Part shown: in pieces, positions 1 through 57,819 of the stretch
Layout: each line of letters opens with the position of its first letter
How positions within the stretch are numbered: the first letter of the stretch is position 1
Assembly (NCBI GenBank): GCA_019802505.1
Contig: JAFMOC010000003.1
Span: forward strand, 2,187,001 to 2,251,000
Length of the DNA: 64,000 nt
DNA from: Corydoras sp. C115
Taxonomy: Eukaryota; Chordata; Actinopteri; Siluriformes; Callichthyidae
Direction of reading: 5' to 3'
Made by a program: the position numbers and the translations under genes
The notes under the pieces: generated by a model
Database searches by the model: none
The model's input: the letters and a program-made list of their open reading frames with translations, nothing else
Told to the model about the DNA's origin: nothing

Positions 1-372
1 ATGCACTAAAATCTATTAACAATGTTAACAGGTATCTAAAATCTATTAACAATGCTAAGAAAGGTATAATTTAGGTTGTTTATTGTCAGTTCTGCAGCGA
101 TACTGATGCCATGAGGGTTTTTTAGTTTAATTTAAACCTCAGTGTGGTGCCACTATTGGGGTCCTGACCATTAGAGAACAGAGTAAAGGGGACTAACACA
201 GTATGTACTGTAGTTCAAAACAGAAGGACTACAATTTGAAATTGTACAACATGGACAATATGTGGAGCAAAAAGGAGGTGTGTCCAAATATTTGACTAAT
301 ATATATGTATATGAAAAGGTAACTTTGGAAAGGATTTGAATGCATAAATTTTGCATATTGTGTATTTTTCAG
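1..372 (+). other. garnl3: GARNL3 intron end upstream of first visible exon
   Basis: AT-rich sequence ending in a good acceptor (gtatttttcag). No coding segment is seen. A short repeat (tctaaaatctattaacaatg) occurs twice in the first 55 bases. Confidence 0.7.
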
Positions 373-46009
<45,637 letters not shown>

Positions 46010-46220
46010 TGACAATCTCAAAAGAGCACTTGTCTTAGTCGGTCCTTAAGCCTACCTGTGCATTATTTGCATTATTATTTTTTTTTACATGTCTTTTTAA
46101 TTTGAATTTGTATTAGTTTTGTATCAGTCTAAAGTCTGCAGTATGTGATGTTGAAATTAATCCCAAAAGCTTTGCACCTGAGAGTTTACATTAACCAGTG
46201 TGAATTGGAGGTGAAAATGC

Positions 46221-46269
<49 letters not shown>

Positions 46270-46904
46270 CCCTGTGTATGGTTCGGTGAGCATCAGTAAA
46301 CCCAGTGAGCATCAGGCGCATAACCTGATGTATAGAATCAAATACAGGCTTGAGCTCCAGGATGAGAATTTTAGATGGTTTTCTCTACTGAGCCACAGGG
46401 CCACGCTTCAGTTAGTGTAGAAAACAACTCCAGATCAAGTGTTTTAGCAAAGAATGCAGTTTGAATGCACTTCTACAGCACCCAAAACACAAATTACATT
46501 TTCATCTGAGGGGTTTATGCATCTGGCAGTTGCACATGGTAAGTATTTTGAAGTTTAAAGTTACGTGTGCATATCTGGTTGTGGCTACACATAAAATATC
46601 TATACATAAAGAAATATTTATTATAGAATTGAAATATTTATTATTGATGGAATTTGTAATATAGACGATAGGCTACCTTTTTTTTGCTTTTCACTCTTTC
46701 TACCCTTGTGTACACTCTCTGACCTGCACTCCTTTGGCAAACAGGGCAAAAGTTTCCCACAAGTGCCACTTTCAAACATATTTCTCACTGCATCAATCTA
46801 ATTGGACACACATTGCATTTTCCACTCAGTTTTAGAAAAATGACGTCCCACTTGTGTGTACACATCGGCTCGTTAACACTTAATAAAACACTACTTAAGT
46901 GCAC

Positions 46905-46907
<3 letters not shown>
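46010..46907 (+). other. garnl3: GARNL3 3' UTR, proximal part
   Basis: Follows the stop codon directly. It contains a (TG)n at 46225-46267 and an AATAAA at 46882-46887, 21 nt before a 36-nt A run. No coding segment is supported. The true transcript end could be further downstream. Confidence 0.5.
46225..46267 (+). repeat. (TG)n microsatellite in GARNL3 3' UTR
   Basis: About 21 TG units, 215 nt after the stop codon. Confidence 0.95.

Positions 46908-46943
<36 letters not shown>
46882..46943 (+). terminator. AATAAA followed by genomic poly-A tract
   Basis: AATAAA at 46882-46887, then A36 at 46908-46943. This could be the GARNL3 cleavage signal. The genomic A run may equally be the tail of an old retroposed transcript or a slippage-expanded tract. 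Confidence 0.35.
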
Positions 46944-46945
<2 letters not shown>

Positions 46946-48976
46946 TCTAAGCTTTTGTCTCTGGAAACAAAGGGCTCTGGAACACCTGCATGCCTCCCGA
47001 AACCTTACAAACAAAGAAGGGATTTTCTATACCAAACGTTAGAATTAGGGTTTGATACTTTTTGGATACAGACTAAAATCTAGGTTTTGGCCAAAATATA
47101 ATGTCAGGAACAATTGAGAAATGTTTGTGCGTGTGTGTGAGAGACATTTTACTTCTGAAGAAGAAATATTGGTAGGGTAGTAAATATATAAATCTTTGAA
47201 CAGAAAGAAAAACAAAACAAAACTATTGGCTTTTGTGCTTTTCCAAAAACATTTTTTTCTTTAATGTCCCAACAACCACCATTCAGTGCTAATGAAGTTA
47301 GTATGTAGCAGTACTGCAAAATGCATATTTGTTATTCTAAATAATAGTCAAAAAAAAAAGAATGAAACTAAACTGAGGTTACATAGAAAAAAAAGTCAAG
47401 ATTTGAACTTGGAACTCTGATAGAGGCCGGGGTTAGACAACCTTTACACTTCAGCCAGTTCCACTTTTTAGTAGCCTAAAAATATTAACAACACAGACAA
47501 ATGTATTAGCAAATACCTATTAATCATGATTCAGCTGTTAAATTCAGTCCCATTGCTACAGGTCAATTAAGGCATGATTTGGTGAGTTTGGAATAATTTG
47601 ACAGGAGTGAACTAAACTTTATCAAAATGTTTGGGATGAAGTAGAACTTGCCAGGTTCCCTCATCCAATATCAGTGTGCAAAATAATAAATTCAATTTCT
47701 TCCTATATAAACTGCACAGACACATGTCAAAAGTTTGGGATACAAAAGTTAAACATGTAATGTGTAGGTGACCCTATATTTTGTCTATTTATTGTATAAC
47801 ATTGTCATTTTATAGATGATTTTTATCCAAAGCATTTTTAAGATTAAGCGCCCACATTAACAATTGTACTGGACCCAGGGTTTGAAGCCTCAACCTTCAA
47901 AATGATGGACAACATCCTAATGAATATTGTATGATCCTTTTTAAATCACAATGAATATTTGAGCCCTCTAAATAATTGTACTTTATGCTTGATTCATTAC
48001 TTATTTAACCTATAAATAAGTAATGAATCAATGAGCATTCACTAATTTACCCCTGATGGTTGCAGTAGGCAGTTCATGATCCACTTAGGACAAGGCTGTT
48101 CACGTGTTTAAACATTTTTTTTAAATCATGTGTATGCTACCTATTTACAACAAGTTCATAACTTTAGATTAAATATTCAATAATAATAAACATTGGTGCA
48201 TTAAGAATTGCTATGAAGGTCTTTAGCTATGGAGTAAATTGCCAACTATTTGTCATCTGTTAAAATAGAAAAATACAGACCTGGCAAGTAATTTATAAAT
48301 TAAGGCAGATTAATAATCAATGAAAGTCCATAGTAAAATGTAAGTACTCTGTATTTTTTGACAAAGCTGCACGTGGCTCAGGAGTTGTGGGTTGTCTGCC
48401 CCTGGACTAAGGTAATGTAATAAATAAAACACTGGGATGAAGATGATTTGTTCATTTCAGGAACTGGTTAAATACTTTGCTAAATTGAAATTCCTGCAAG
48501 AACATGTAACCAAGCATTAGGACACAGGATACGATTTGTTTTCAGTCTGGAGGGCTTAATTTAAGATGATCCCCCCCCTCCCCCAACATCCATTTGCTCA
48601 TGTAATCCTAATTGTCTTTTGCAGTGGTTTTTGTATTTGAATTAATATTTACTGTTTAGACTGTTGAGCAGACTCTGTGATATCAAAATGGAAAGAAAAA
48701 AAATACACCAAGTGTCTTAAAAGATTGTATTGCCATTGTTTTAAATGCCAAGTACTACTTGTAAATGGTTGTGTTTCAAATGTGGCCTCAAACAACACTA
48801 TTATTATTATAATTATGATTAATATTTGAACAAGTGCTGTAGAACCTGCTGTAGTTCATATTGTTCAATGATATTAAATATTTATGAAAATTATGTGAAC
48901 AAACTGCTGCTGTATCAGGTTTCAGCTTTTTTTTTTTTTTTTTTTTGAATATGCAGCACTGTAAAAAGAAACAGTG
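46944..48976. other. Gene-poor segment after GARNL3
   Basis: AT-rich. Contains a diverged SINE/L2 tail on the minus strand around 47815-47910, the hairpin at 47989-48031, and AATAAATAAA at about 48422-48431, which could be a distal GARNL3 polyadenylation signal. A T22 run lies near 48930-48950. No coding exon seen. Confidence 0.4.
47989..48031. repeat. 19-bp perfect hairpin
   Basis: ttgattcattacttattta (47989-48007), 5-nt loop, exact complement at 48013-48031. Confidence 0.92.
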
Positions 48977-48983
48977 TCATAGA

Positions 48984-49211
48984 TAAAGGAGCACATGAAA
49001 CTTGACCTCCCGTGATGAAGTGGAAAATTCATTGGTGGTGTCCAGCGCAGATACAGAGGACTGATTACAGTACTTTTCTGATACAGGGCTTATTTGTGTC
49101 TTTGGAGCCTCTCCCAAAAATGTTTGGGTGAATGGCAGTGAAAGACCATGAACAACACTTAAGTATCTTTCATTTTCCTGTCTTATGTATCTTCTATGCA
49201 TCTTTATGAGG
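48984..49211 (-). other. Minus-strand open segment followed by an A run
   Basis: Minus frame reads MHRRYIRQENERYLSVVHGL, then FTQTFLGEAPKTQISPVSEK, and ends SSREVKFHVLLYL before a stop at about 48979-48981. On the minus strand a run of about 22 A's follows within 40 nt. It may be a fragment of a retroposed transcript or chance. Family not recognised. Confidence 0.22.
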
Positions 49212-49219
49212 GACTAGAC

Positions 49220-49262
49220 AATATTTAGTGCTTTTATTAATAAAATAAAAGCACTAAATATT
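49220..49262. repeat. 19-bp perfect hairpin
   Basis: aatatttagtgcttttatt (49220-49238), 5-nt loop, exact complement at 49244-49262, just before a SINE insertion site. Confidence 0.92.
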
Positions 49263-49283
49263 AATTCTAAAATATAAACTCAG

Positions 49284-49595
49284 AGGGTGGTTTAGTGGTT
49301 AGCACGTTCACCTCTCAGCACTAGGGATTCCCGATTCGAATCCCCATCTGGGTGTAGTTTCCATGTTCTCCCTGTGTCCGCGTGGGTTTTCTCCGGGTTC
49401 TCCGGTTTCCTCCCACAGTCCAAAAACATGGATGAAGTCAATTGAGTTCTCCAAATGAGTGTGTGCCCAGCGATAGGTTGGTGCCCTGTACTGGCTGTGT
49501 CTGCCCAGCGCCCGAAACGTTCTCCCCTGGATGGACATGGGGAACCCCACCGCGACCCTAAAGAGGATAAAGCGGAAGATAATGAATGAATGAGG
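49284..49595 (+). mobile_element. V-SINE-like element with 12-bp TSD
   Basis: Near full-length, with a deletion in the TG-rich body. Exact duplication atataaactcag at 49272-49283 and 49596-49607. Confidence 0.92.
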
Positions 49596-49746
49596 ATATA
49601 AACTCAGCATTTAAAGCAGAATGATGCTTTCTGATGCAGTGTTTCTTTGTTATAATACCAATGTGTCACAGACTGGAATACAACGAGGATCCTATACCAG
49701 ATTTGTCAGTTACGTGAACTGGTTTTATTACTAATAATGATCTTCA

Positions 49747-49887
49747 TCCCACAGTCCAAAAACATGGATCAAGGTCAATTAATCCTCCAAATTGCCCCAT
49801 ATAGAGTGTGTTAGTGTGTGTGTGAGTGAGTGTGTGCCCAGCGATAGATTGGCGCCCTGTCCTGGGTCTATCTGCCCAGCACCCAAA
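49747..49887 (+). mobile_element. V-SINE-like fragment
   Basis: Middle part only (cccacagtccaaaaacatgg ... tatctgcccagcacccaaaa); both ends lost. Confidence 0.85.
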
Positions 49888-50448
49888 ATTCCCGTTCTTT
49901 ATAGAAAATAGTAAACAGAAAACAAAGCAGTCTGTTGACCAGGCTAAAATAAAGGCTAGAGTTCACCACTACTGTACACAAGCTTTTATTCACTTAGCAG
50001 TGAATCAGTTAGACAAGACCAGTGACTCAACAGATAATAAATAAGCTGAATCACAGTTGGTAAATTCATTTAAAATCGGTTCAGTAAAATTAATCAAACG
50101 TTCTTTTTTTTTTTTTTTTTTTTCAAAGAGCAAAACTTCAGGCAACATAGACATTAAAATTAATTGATCTAGCGCCCATGTGTATAACTTTATTCTAAGT
50201 ATATATTCTAAAAGTATTCGCTCATGTGCTTTATCAATATGGAAAATATTTTTTAGTATTTGTTAAAAAAAATTTTTTAATACACTTACTTTAACTTGCC
50301 CAAAATAAAGTGAATGCAGGTCTAACATGATGCATCCCTCCGACTGCCCAAAGGCATGAACTGGAACTGATTATGGAACAGACCATACACATCTAAAGTG
50401 CAGATACCAGTGTGCTTCTAATGTGAAGGAAAAACAAGTAAGGAATTA

Positions 50449-50685
50449 ATCATTCATTCATACATTATCATCCGCTTTATCCTCTATTAGGGTCGCAGCG
50501 GGGGGGTGGGGGTGGGGTTCCCCATGCTCATCCAGGGGAGAACGTCTCGGGCGCTGGGCAGATACACCCAGGACAGGGCGCCAATCCATCGCTGGGCACA
50601 CACTCACTCACACAAACACACTCTATGTGGGGCAATTTGGAGGACTCAATTGACTTGATCCATGTTTTTGCACTGCGGGAGGCCC
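50449..50685 (-). mobile_element. V-SINE-like element, 5'-truncated, 12-bp TSD
   Basis: Reverse copy ending inside the central domain (ctgcgggaggccc). Exact duplication agtaaggaatta at 50437-50448 and 50686-50697. Confidence 0.92.
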
Positions 50686-50697
50686 AGTAAGGAATTA

Positions 50698-51583
50698 GAC
50701 TTTCATTATTTGAACTGAAGAACATGTCACCTGTCAGATTTCAGATGATAGACACAATCACATATACTATGAGTGGAACTGAAGTAGATCATAAAAGAAC
50801 ACAGTGACTGTTGTGCCATCCCTCATTCCTTAAACTTTGAGTAGATAGAGTGATGCAATTTTCTGAGGATAATCTTTTAAAGGTTATCTGGGAACTTTTG
50901 AACAGTAATTTATGGCAGTACAGTTAGGAAGACAAATTGCCTTAAGCATTTTTCGAAAGAGTTTAGAAATTAAATAAGAAAAAAAGTTATTTGACATATA
51001 AACCTTTTAGACTTTATTTCCGATATAATTTTTACATTTTATTTTAATATTGTTTGTGGTATTCATTGATCAGAAGACAATGCATGAAAGTGCATGAAGG
51101 CATAAAAAATGTATTAAAGAGGCAAGAGATTGAGGATCGATTAAATATGTGCAGACTGCTTTTTCATGGCGATATAAGATCTGCAGATTGTGAAGCACAA
51201 ATTTAAACCAGATTTAAATCCCAATTATTTAGATTATATAGACTGTGTTCATAGAATAATATATAAAAAATATTAAAATATAATATTTAATTAAACCTAT
51301 ATCAAGCTGTGTTTAATAAATAATAAACATATCTTAATATATTGGATCAAATTAACATATAGAAGACTAATTTATGTTCCACTTTATTTATTTTGTATTT
51401 TTTAATTCTATTTAACTGGTTACAGATAACTATGCTTTAATAATAAAATTAAATAATGGACATTTATTTACACACAACATACTGTAAGATGTCACAAATA
51501 AGATGCATTTATAATGCCACAGACATAGAACTGTCCACTTGTGATCTGATCAGTGAAAACACAAATTAAATCTAGGTTAAATC
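50698..51583. other. AT-rich spacer
   Basis: No gene or recognised repeat. Confidence 0.4.
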
Positions 51584-51849
51584 TGGCACTGGGCAGATAC
51601 ACCCAGGACAGGGCGCCAATCCATCGCTGGGCACACACTCACTCACACAGACACACTCTATATGGGGCAATTTTAAGAATTCAATTGACTTGATCCATGT
51701 TTTTGGACTGTGGGAGGAAACCGGAGAACCCGGAGGAAACCCACACAGACACGGGGAGAACATGGAAACTCCACCCAGATGGGGATTCGAACCGGGAATC
51801 CCTAGCGCTGAGAGGCGAACGTGCTAACCACTAAGCCACCGTGCCGCCC
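51584..51849 (-). mobile_element. V-SINE-like element, tail lost
   Basis: Complete head (ctaagccaccgtgccgccc at the right end) and body; the 3' about 80 bases are missing at the left. No TSD found. Confidence 0.88.
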
Positions 51850-52486
51850 ACAAGATGAGATTATTAAATGAGTAAATTCACAGAATGTATTTTTCTAATA
51901 CACAGTACATAAAGGGACATGCAAGTAAGATTATGAGCACATGGTGGCACTATTGGTTTTCTAAAATCTAATGGTTAAGACCTTAAATGACTGACATCTG
52001 TCTCAGGAGAATACAAGAGCTTCCTTTTGCCTGTGTGAAAATGTGTAGTCAATCATACTAAGTAAATTATATATATATTTTTTTTACACTTCAGCACACT
52101 GACCTTAAACTAGGACAGCAGCCAAAGAAAGGTCTTGTGGGATAGAGTATGCTTTTGATCCATAAGTCCATTATTTTCTTTATTTTCTTTTTTTTTTTTT
52201 AATCAGAGTGTTTCAGATGCTATATCAGACATCTGCTTCGAAAACTGATTGACTAGCAAAGAAGAATTCGTTGGAATAAAAATGAGAGCAACAAAAAAAT
52301 AAACCAAAGTATAAGGAAGAGTGAAGCATTTTTAATATCTGGAGTTTTGTAGGACAGAATGGTGAGGGGCTCGGAGACTCTGAAAGCAATCTAATCATTT
52401 AGTTTAAAAAAAAAAAACAATAAAAAGAGTGTCATAATATTCTGTCTAGGTTTTTCATGATTTACAGAGGCTTTAAATATGGTAAT

Positions 52487-52810
52487 TCATTCATTCATTC
52501 ATTATCTTCCACTTTATCCTATATTAGGTTTCGGGCGCTGGGCAGATACACCCAGGACAGGGCGCCAATCTATCGCTGGGCACACACTCACTCACACAGA
52601 CACGCACGCATACAAACTCTATATGGGGCAATTTGGAGAACTCAATTGACTTGATCCATGTTTTTGGACTGTGGGAGGAAACCGGAGAACCCGGAGAAAA
52701 CCCACGCGGACACGGGGAGAACATGGAAACTCCACCCAGATGGGGATTCAAACCGGGAATCCCTAGCGCTGAGAGGTGAACGTGCTAACCACTAAGCCAC
52801 CGTGCCTGCC
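52487..52810 (-). mobile_element. V-SINE-like element with 11-bp TSD
   Basis: Full-length reverse copy with a small deletion near its 3' end. Exact duplication aatatggtaat at 52476-52486 and 52811-52821. Confidence 0.92.
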
Positions 52811-52892
52811 AATATGGTAATACGAGGCATAATAAGAGTAGCAAAGCAATGGTTTAAGGGTTCAGTTGTATGTAAAAGCAGACCTATCTGTG

Positions 52893-52988
52893 ATCTAACT
52901 GTGGGAGGAAACCGGAGGAAACCCATTCGGGACATGCGGAGTACATGGAAACTCCACTCAGATCAGGATTTCAGCCTGGATCCCCAAT
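52893..52988 (-). mobile_element. V-SINE central-domain fragment
   Basis: gtgggaggaaaccggaggaa ... tacatggaaactccactcag, an older diverged copy of only the conserved central domain. Confidence 0.7.
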
Positions 52989-53171
52989 GTACCTTTTTTT
53001 TTTTACTGCAAAAGCATGAATAAATAAAAATGTGTAATTCTTAAAAAAAAAAAAAAATTAATTTCTTCATCTATAAAAAATAACAGTTCCAAAAAATATG
53101 GACATGGCAAAATAATCATGATAGATAAAATAACAGCTGGTAACTCCTTAACTTACTGACTTGTGTTGTTT

Positions 53172-53228
53172 TCTTATTTGTAAGTCACTTTGAAAAAAAA
53201 GCATGTGTTAAATGATCAAATGTAATCT
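53172..53228 (+). mobile_element. SINE/L2 tail fragment, degenerate
   Basis: tttgtaagtcactttgaaaa then agcatgtgttaaatgatcaaat. Confidence 0.5.
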
Positions 53229-54220
53229 AGTTTTAAAGATTGATAGTCTGACTTAATGCTGAACATTGGCAGGAAACTTATTCCATAGCTTAAATACACT
53301 TTAAGTACCAGTCTCCTCACGGCTGTGATTTTGTTTATTCTAGGGACTAATGAAAAATGTCCAGAGTTTTTAATTATTGGCAAAGAGGTTTTTTTTTATT
53401 TTATTTTTTTATTATTATTATAATTTTTTTAACAAAGGAGTAACCTTCCCAAGCACAGATACTATTAAAAGTTTAGTACTTTGTGGTGGTCAATTCATGT
53501 GTGAGTCCTAATGCTCCTTGAACCATTCTTTTCCAATTTCAGCTTTATGAAATTGCTGTTCTGGAAAATGCATGTGCCATTATGGAAGAAAAATAATTGG
53601 ATTATCGGCTCATTCAGATACTCAGACTTCATTTTATAACCACATAATTGCTGAGCCTCAAACTGACAGCGGAAACAGTGAACCATTTTTTTAGGAGAAG
53701 CAGAGCAATATTATAAAGACAATATTAATGTCAAGACTTTCAAGACTTAGACTTAGTTTGCACAATTATTTGAATAGGGGACAGTTGTACTGTATATAAC
53801 CTGTGAATATAATTTAATATAAATGGACATGAGCTTGATTTAAAACATGCAATTTTGAGATACCAATAAAATATCAAAAAGTGTATATTAAATAAAGACC
53901 ATGACAAAAACATGCCTAGATGCCATTTGCAAAAACTTGAATAAGTAAAACTAAAAATCTATTAATTCACTGTACATAAGAAGCTTATAAAACAATAAGA
54001 TAAGGCAAATATAATATTCTTAGTAGATTACTGAAAGACATATAAAAACATCTCACTTAGCAAAAAATCCCATATTGCATTCTGTTTACCCCTTGTCCCC
54101 AGAACACTATTATGGTTATAGTTATTTTTATTTATCAAAAAAACACGAACAGGATTTATATAAAAACATGAAAAGACTACAAAAATTAGTCAAGCCCCTA
54201 CAGTTAGCAAACAACGAAAA
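53229..54220. other. AT-rich spacer
   Basis: No gene or known element recognised; several A/T runs. Confidence 0.4.
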
Positions 54221-54274
54221 ATTAGACTAAAATAAAATAAAATAAATAAAATAAAATAAAATAAAAATAAAACA
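54221..54274 (+). repeat. (AAAAT)n low-complexity repeat
   Basis: Repeating taaaataaaataaa units. Confidence 0.9.
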
Positions 54275-54338
54275 TATCAGAAAACTAAATGGTCGAAAAA
54301 CAGTGATTTTTCACCATCCATGAAAGTTTTTTAGCATG

Positions 54339-54341
<3 letters not shown>

Positions 54342-54437
<96 letters not shown>

Positions 54438-54462
54438 TATATATATATATATTATATATATA
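54342..54462 (+). repeat. (AT)n microsatellite
   Basis: More than 50 AT units with interruptions near the right end. Confidence 0.95.
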
Positions 54463-54569
54463 ACTTTTGAAATCCTTTGCATTCGTGTACTTGAAAACAT
54501 TAAACTGACCAACAATTCTTTCACTCTAACAGTCTGTTCAGTCTGTTCAGTCACTCTTTAACAGTCTGT

Positions 54570-54769
54570 TCAGTCCGCTCCGTTAGTGCCCGACTCACTG
54601 GTGCTGCTCTGCTCTTTGAGTCTGCACTGTTGGGAACACGAGGTTTTTAAGTTTGGTCCATGCAGAACACTGCACTTACCAACATTTTGCCCACATTCCA
54701 GGCAAAGCTTCACCGCTGCCCTGGCCTTTTTACTGTACAGATAAGAGCAGAATTGTTTGAGGGCTGCTA
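54570..54769 (-). CDS. Putative terminal exon of an unidentified Cys-rich protein
   Basis: On the minus strand, after a fair acceptor (aactgctgtctgcag) an open frame of 65 codons runs to a TGA at 54570-54572. It reads AALKQFCSYLYSKKARAAVK, then LCLECGQNVGKCSVLHGPNL, then KTSCSQQCRLKEQSSTSESG and TNGAD. The CxxC and CxxxC spacing with a His resembles a small zinc-binding or disulfide motif, followed by an acidic Ser-rich tail. GC content is higher than in the neighbourhood. No upstream exon could be joined with matching phase. Family not recognised; chance cannot be excluded. Confidence 0.35.
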
Positions 54770-57334
54770 CTGCAGACAGCAGTTCTTACATTATGCAATG
54801 ATTGCGCTCTGGTTTTTTTAAGTGCCCATCGGTAGATTTGTGAGCGCATGGTGCCAAATTTTTGGTTAACAAGCTTTAGAATTCACAATGAATAAACAGT
54901 CTATATGTAGCAGTGAAAAGAGCTGTGTGCAGCTGGTTAAAAGTGGATTATTTTCTGTTATTGCACTACAGTAACAAATTTACTTTATGAAATGCTTGCA
55001 GTATAAAGCCAGTCTAAGAAAGCTCCTCAGCCAATGAACATTGCTGTAATTGGGCTGCTACACAGTTCTCTTACAGCATGAAAAAAACAAACAAAAAAAA
55101 ACCTCACCCAGCATTGAAGGAAGCAACATTCAGAAAACATACCACTTTAATCACTTCTCAAAGTTTGTTCAATGAAAAGCAAGCTAGGGTGCATGAATCA
55201 TTGTCTACGCACTTTTTTTTCTCTCCAAAATGTCTGCCAGCACCATTAAACGCTCAAACATTTTCTTAAATATTTACTGTGCTTGTAAACTGTACTGAAC
55301 CATCATAAACCTCAGTTTGTGTAGTGTGTTGTCAATTCTCAACTGCAGTTACACGCCAAGCTTGTTAACGGCATTTTTTAAACCACATAGGTCCTCTACT
55401 CACTGTTTTTTTTCTGTATCAGAACTGTTGGGGGCATTCATGGACTGCTTGAGGGTCCTATAACTTGACTATTTTGCACACTTTCTGCTCTGTTATCCTC
55501 CACTTCACTTTAGAAAGCTGATGGGTCTGCAGACAAATTGGTGCTGCCTCTTAACTGCTGATGCAGTGTTACACTTTCAAGTTTTTACACATTCCTCCAC
55601 AGAAGAACATATATAGAAATATTTTCAGCACATCCCAAAGTGTTAGCATCGGTCTGCATTTGAACTCCTGCTGCTCTATACGTCAGTGTAAAATTTGGGT
55701 GTGCCACCTTCAGTTGGTGTTCACTTTAATGAAAACAGAGCTGTCTTCTCATCTTCTCCTTCCAGACAACGTTCTTTATCTGATGCCTTGGATGCTGGTC
55801 AGCCAGTGATGGAACTTCATCAGTGTTCATGCATAGTGGTGTCAGAAAATAAGTGGTCCACTTTCTACCTAATTCCATCTTTGGACATGTCCCGATGCTG
55901 AAGTGTTGTCCATCTGTCCAGCCCCACAATGAAGAACTCTTTGATGTCGACTAGAATTCACCAAAGTTTTAGTCTTTGCTGGAAAAGATGGATGATGATT
56001 GAACATTTTCTGATTTGTGAACATTTATTAGTCAGTTTAGAGACACATTTTGTTCACCTAAAGAATGTAATAAAATAAGGTATTTTGTAACTTACAGTTT
56101 ATGATTTTGTGGAAAGTTTTAAACAATCAATGGAATGTTTTAGTCCATAAAGGCAAAAAGTGGAAATTGCAGCCAAATGTTTAAGACCATTAAACGCAAC
56201 GTAATCTGAGAAACGATCATGCTACTATGATGGACAATTTGACATTTAAACTATCCACTGTGAAATCACACCAACTAGGAATGATTCTCAATTGACATGC
56301 TGCTAAAACCCTGAACAAGTATAAAAAAAAAAAAAAAAAAGTAATTTCTGCAGAAGAAAATGAGACTATTTCTTAACGCTTAGTTCAAGTCTCAATTATC
56401 TTTTGAAATGACTACTGTATTACAATGCTCGCTGGTTTCCAATTTTGTATGTCAAGGCTCTACATCTTTATCTTTATCTAAAAACGATAATAAATCGTGG
56501 TGTCATAACAAAACAAGAAGAAATTTTAGTGAGGGAGGTAATTTAGACCTTATAACAGAGTGGCAAAATTTCAGGATTATACCACAGTTTAGCTTTATGC
56601 TTTTTAACTAACCCACTTGGCTCATGTTCTTCTCTCACATCTAGGTTATATATTACATTTATATTTAAATGTAAATTTAAAAATAAATAAATCATTAGCA
56701 ATAATACATATGATACTATATTATTCAGTAAAAATGTGTTACTTATTAAGACTTAAAGCATTATTAAACCAAAAATAGCAAATGAAACAAATAAGCATTG
56801 ATTTACAGACTAACTAGTAGATTATGAGTTAAGGAGTAAAGAAGCAAAAAATAATAAAATACACAGGATGCATAAAGGACACCTTTTGACATCTCCCCCA
56901 CAAGGCAACTGTGTATGGATCACAAACACCACAGGTATAAGGTCAGACATGTCACATGCAGACACAGTGAGGTCATATCTGCTGTGAAACTTTGGTCAGG
57001 GTTGCAGCAGCTCCAGATGGACCTGTCCAGCTAGCAGATGTCACATAAAAGAACGCCACAGAAACACAGATTCAAGGCTGGTGGTTCAACATGTTGACAG
57101 CATTGTAATATAACAAAAGATCAAATCTTTCTGGTTGCAAAACATGTAAATAATGCAAAAGATACCTTTGTTTCGAACCATGGTAGTGTGAACAAATATA
57201 TTTATATTATCTATATAATTCCATCATGCAATTTACAATAACATTTTAATACAACATCCTGACTAATAGTAAAAAAGCCACAATTTAATGCAAAATTGTC
57301 TTTTTGAATACTGTATCTACACTAGCTATATATA
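54770..57334. other. Unassigned spacer
   Basis: The part 55400-56190 contains short overlapping open frames on both strands and may be a decayed DNA transposon; its end (aaatgtttaagaccatt) resembles some Tc1-like termini. A less AT-rich patch at 56880-57080 also has short open frames. Neither could be assigned. Confidence 0.35.
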
Positions 57335-57590
57335 GGGTGGCACGGTGGCTTAGTGGTTAGCACGTTTCTCTGTCAGCGCTAGGGATTCCCTATTCGAATC
57401 CCCATCTGGATGGAGTTTTCATGTTCTCTCCGCGTCCGCGTGGGTTTCCTCCGGGTTCAAGTCATGGATCAAGTCAATTGAGTTCTCCAAATTGCCCCAT
57501 ATAGAGTGTGTATGTGTGAGTGAGTGTGTGCCCAGCGATAGATTGCCTGGGTGTAGGTATAGGATAAAGCTGAAGATAATGGATGGATGG
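57335..57590 (+). mobile_element. V-SINE-like element with internal deletions
   Basis: Head gggtggcacggtggcttagt is present. Parts of the central domain and 3' body are deleted; tail of GGAT type. No clear TSD. Confidence 0.87.
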
Positions 57591-57819
57591 AGATATATGG
57601 ATGGAGATATTTGTACACTGTGTGTACGAATATATATTATTATTTCTTAGTGGAGCTGGTTTTACAATAAAATTACAAGACATTCTCAAAAATATAAGAG
57701 AATGAGTTTAGCGCATAAAATACTTTTATGCCACCTGCTTCCATCACTATAAATGAAATCAGCACTCGTGGTTTTTAGCCTCGAGTAAGTTTATGTATAC
57801 AGAATAAAATAAATGGTAC

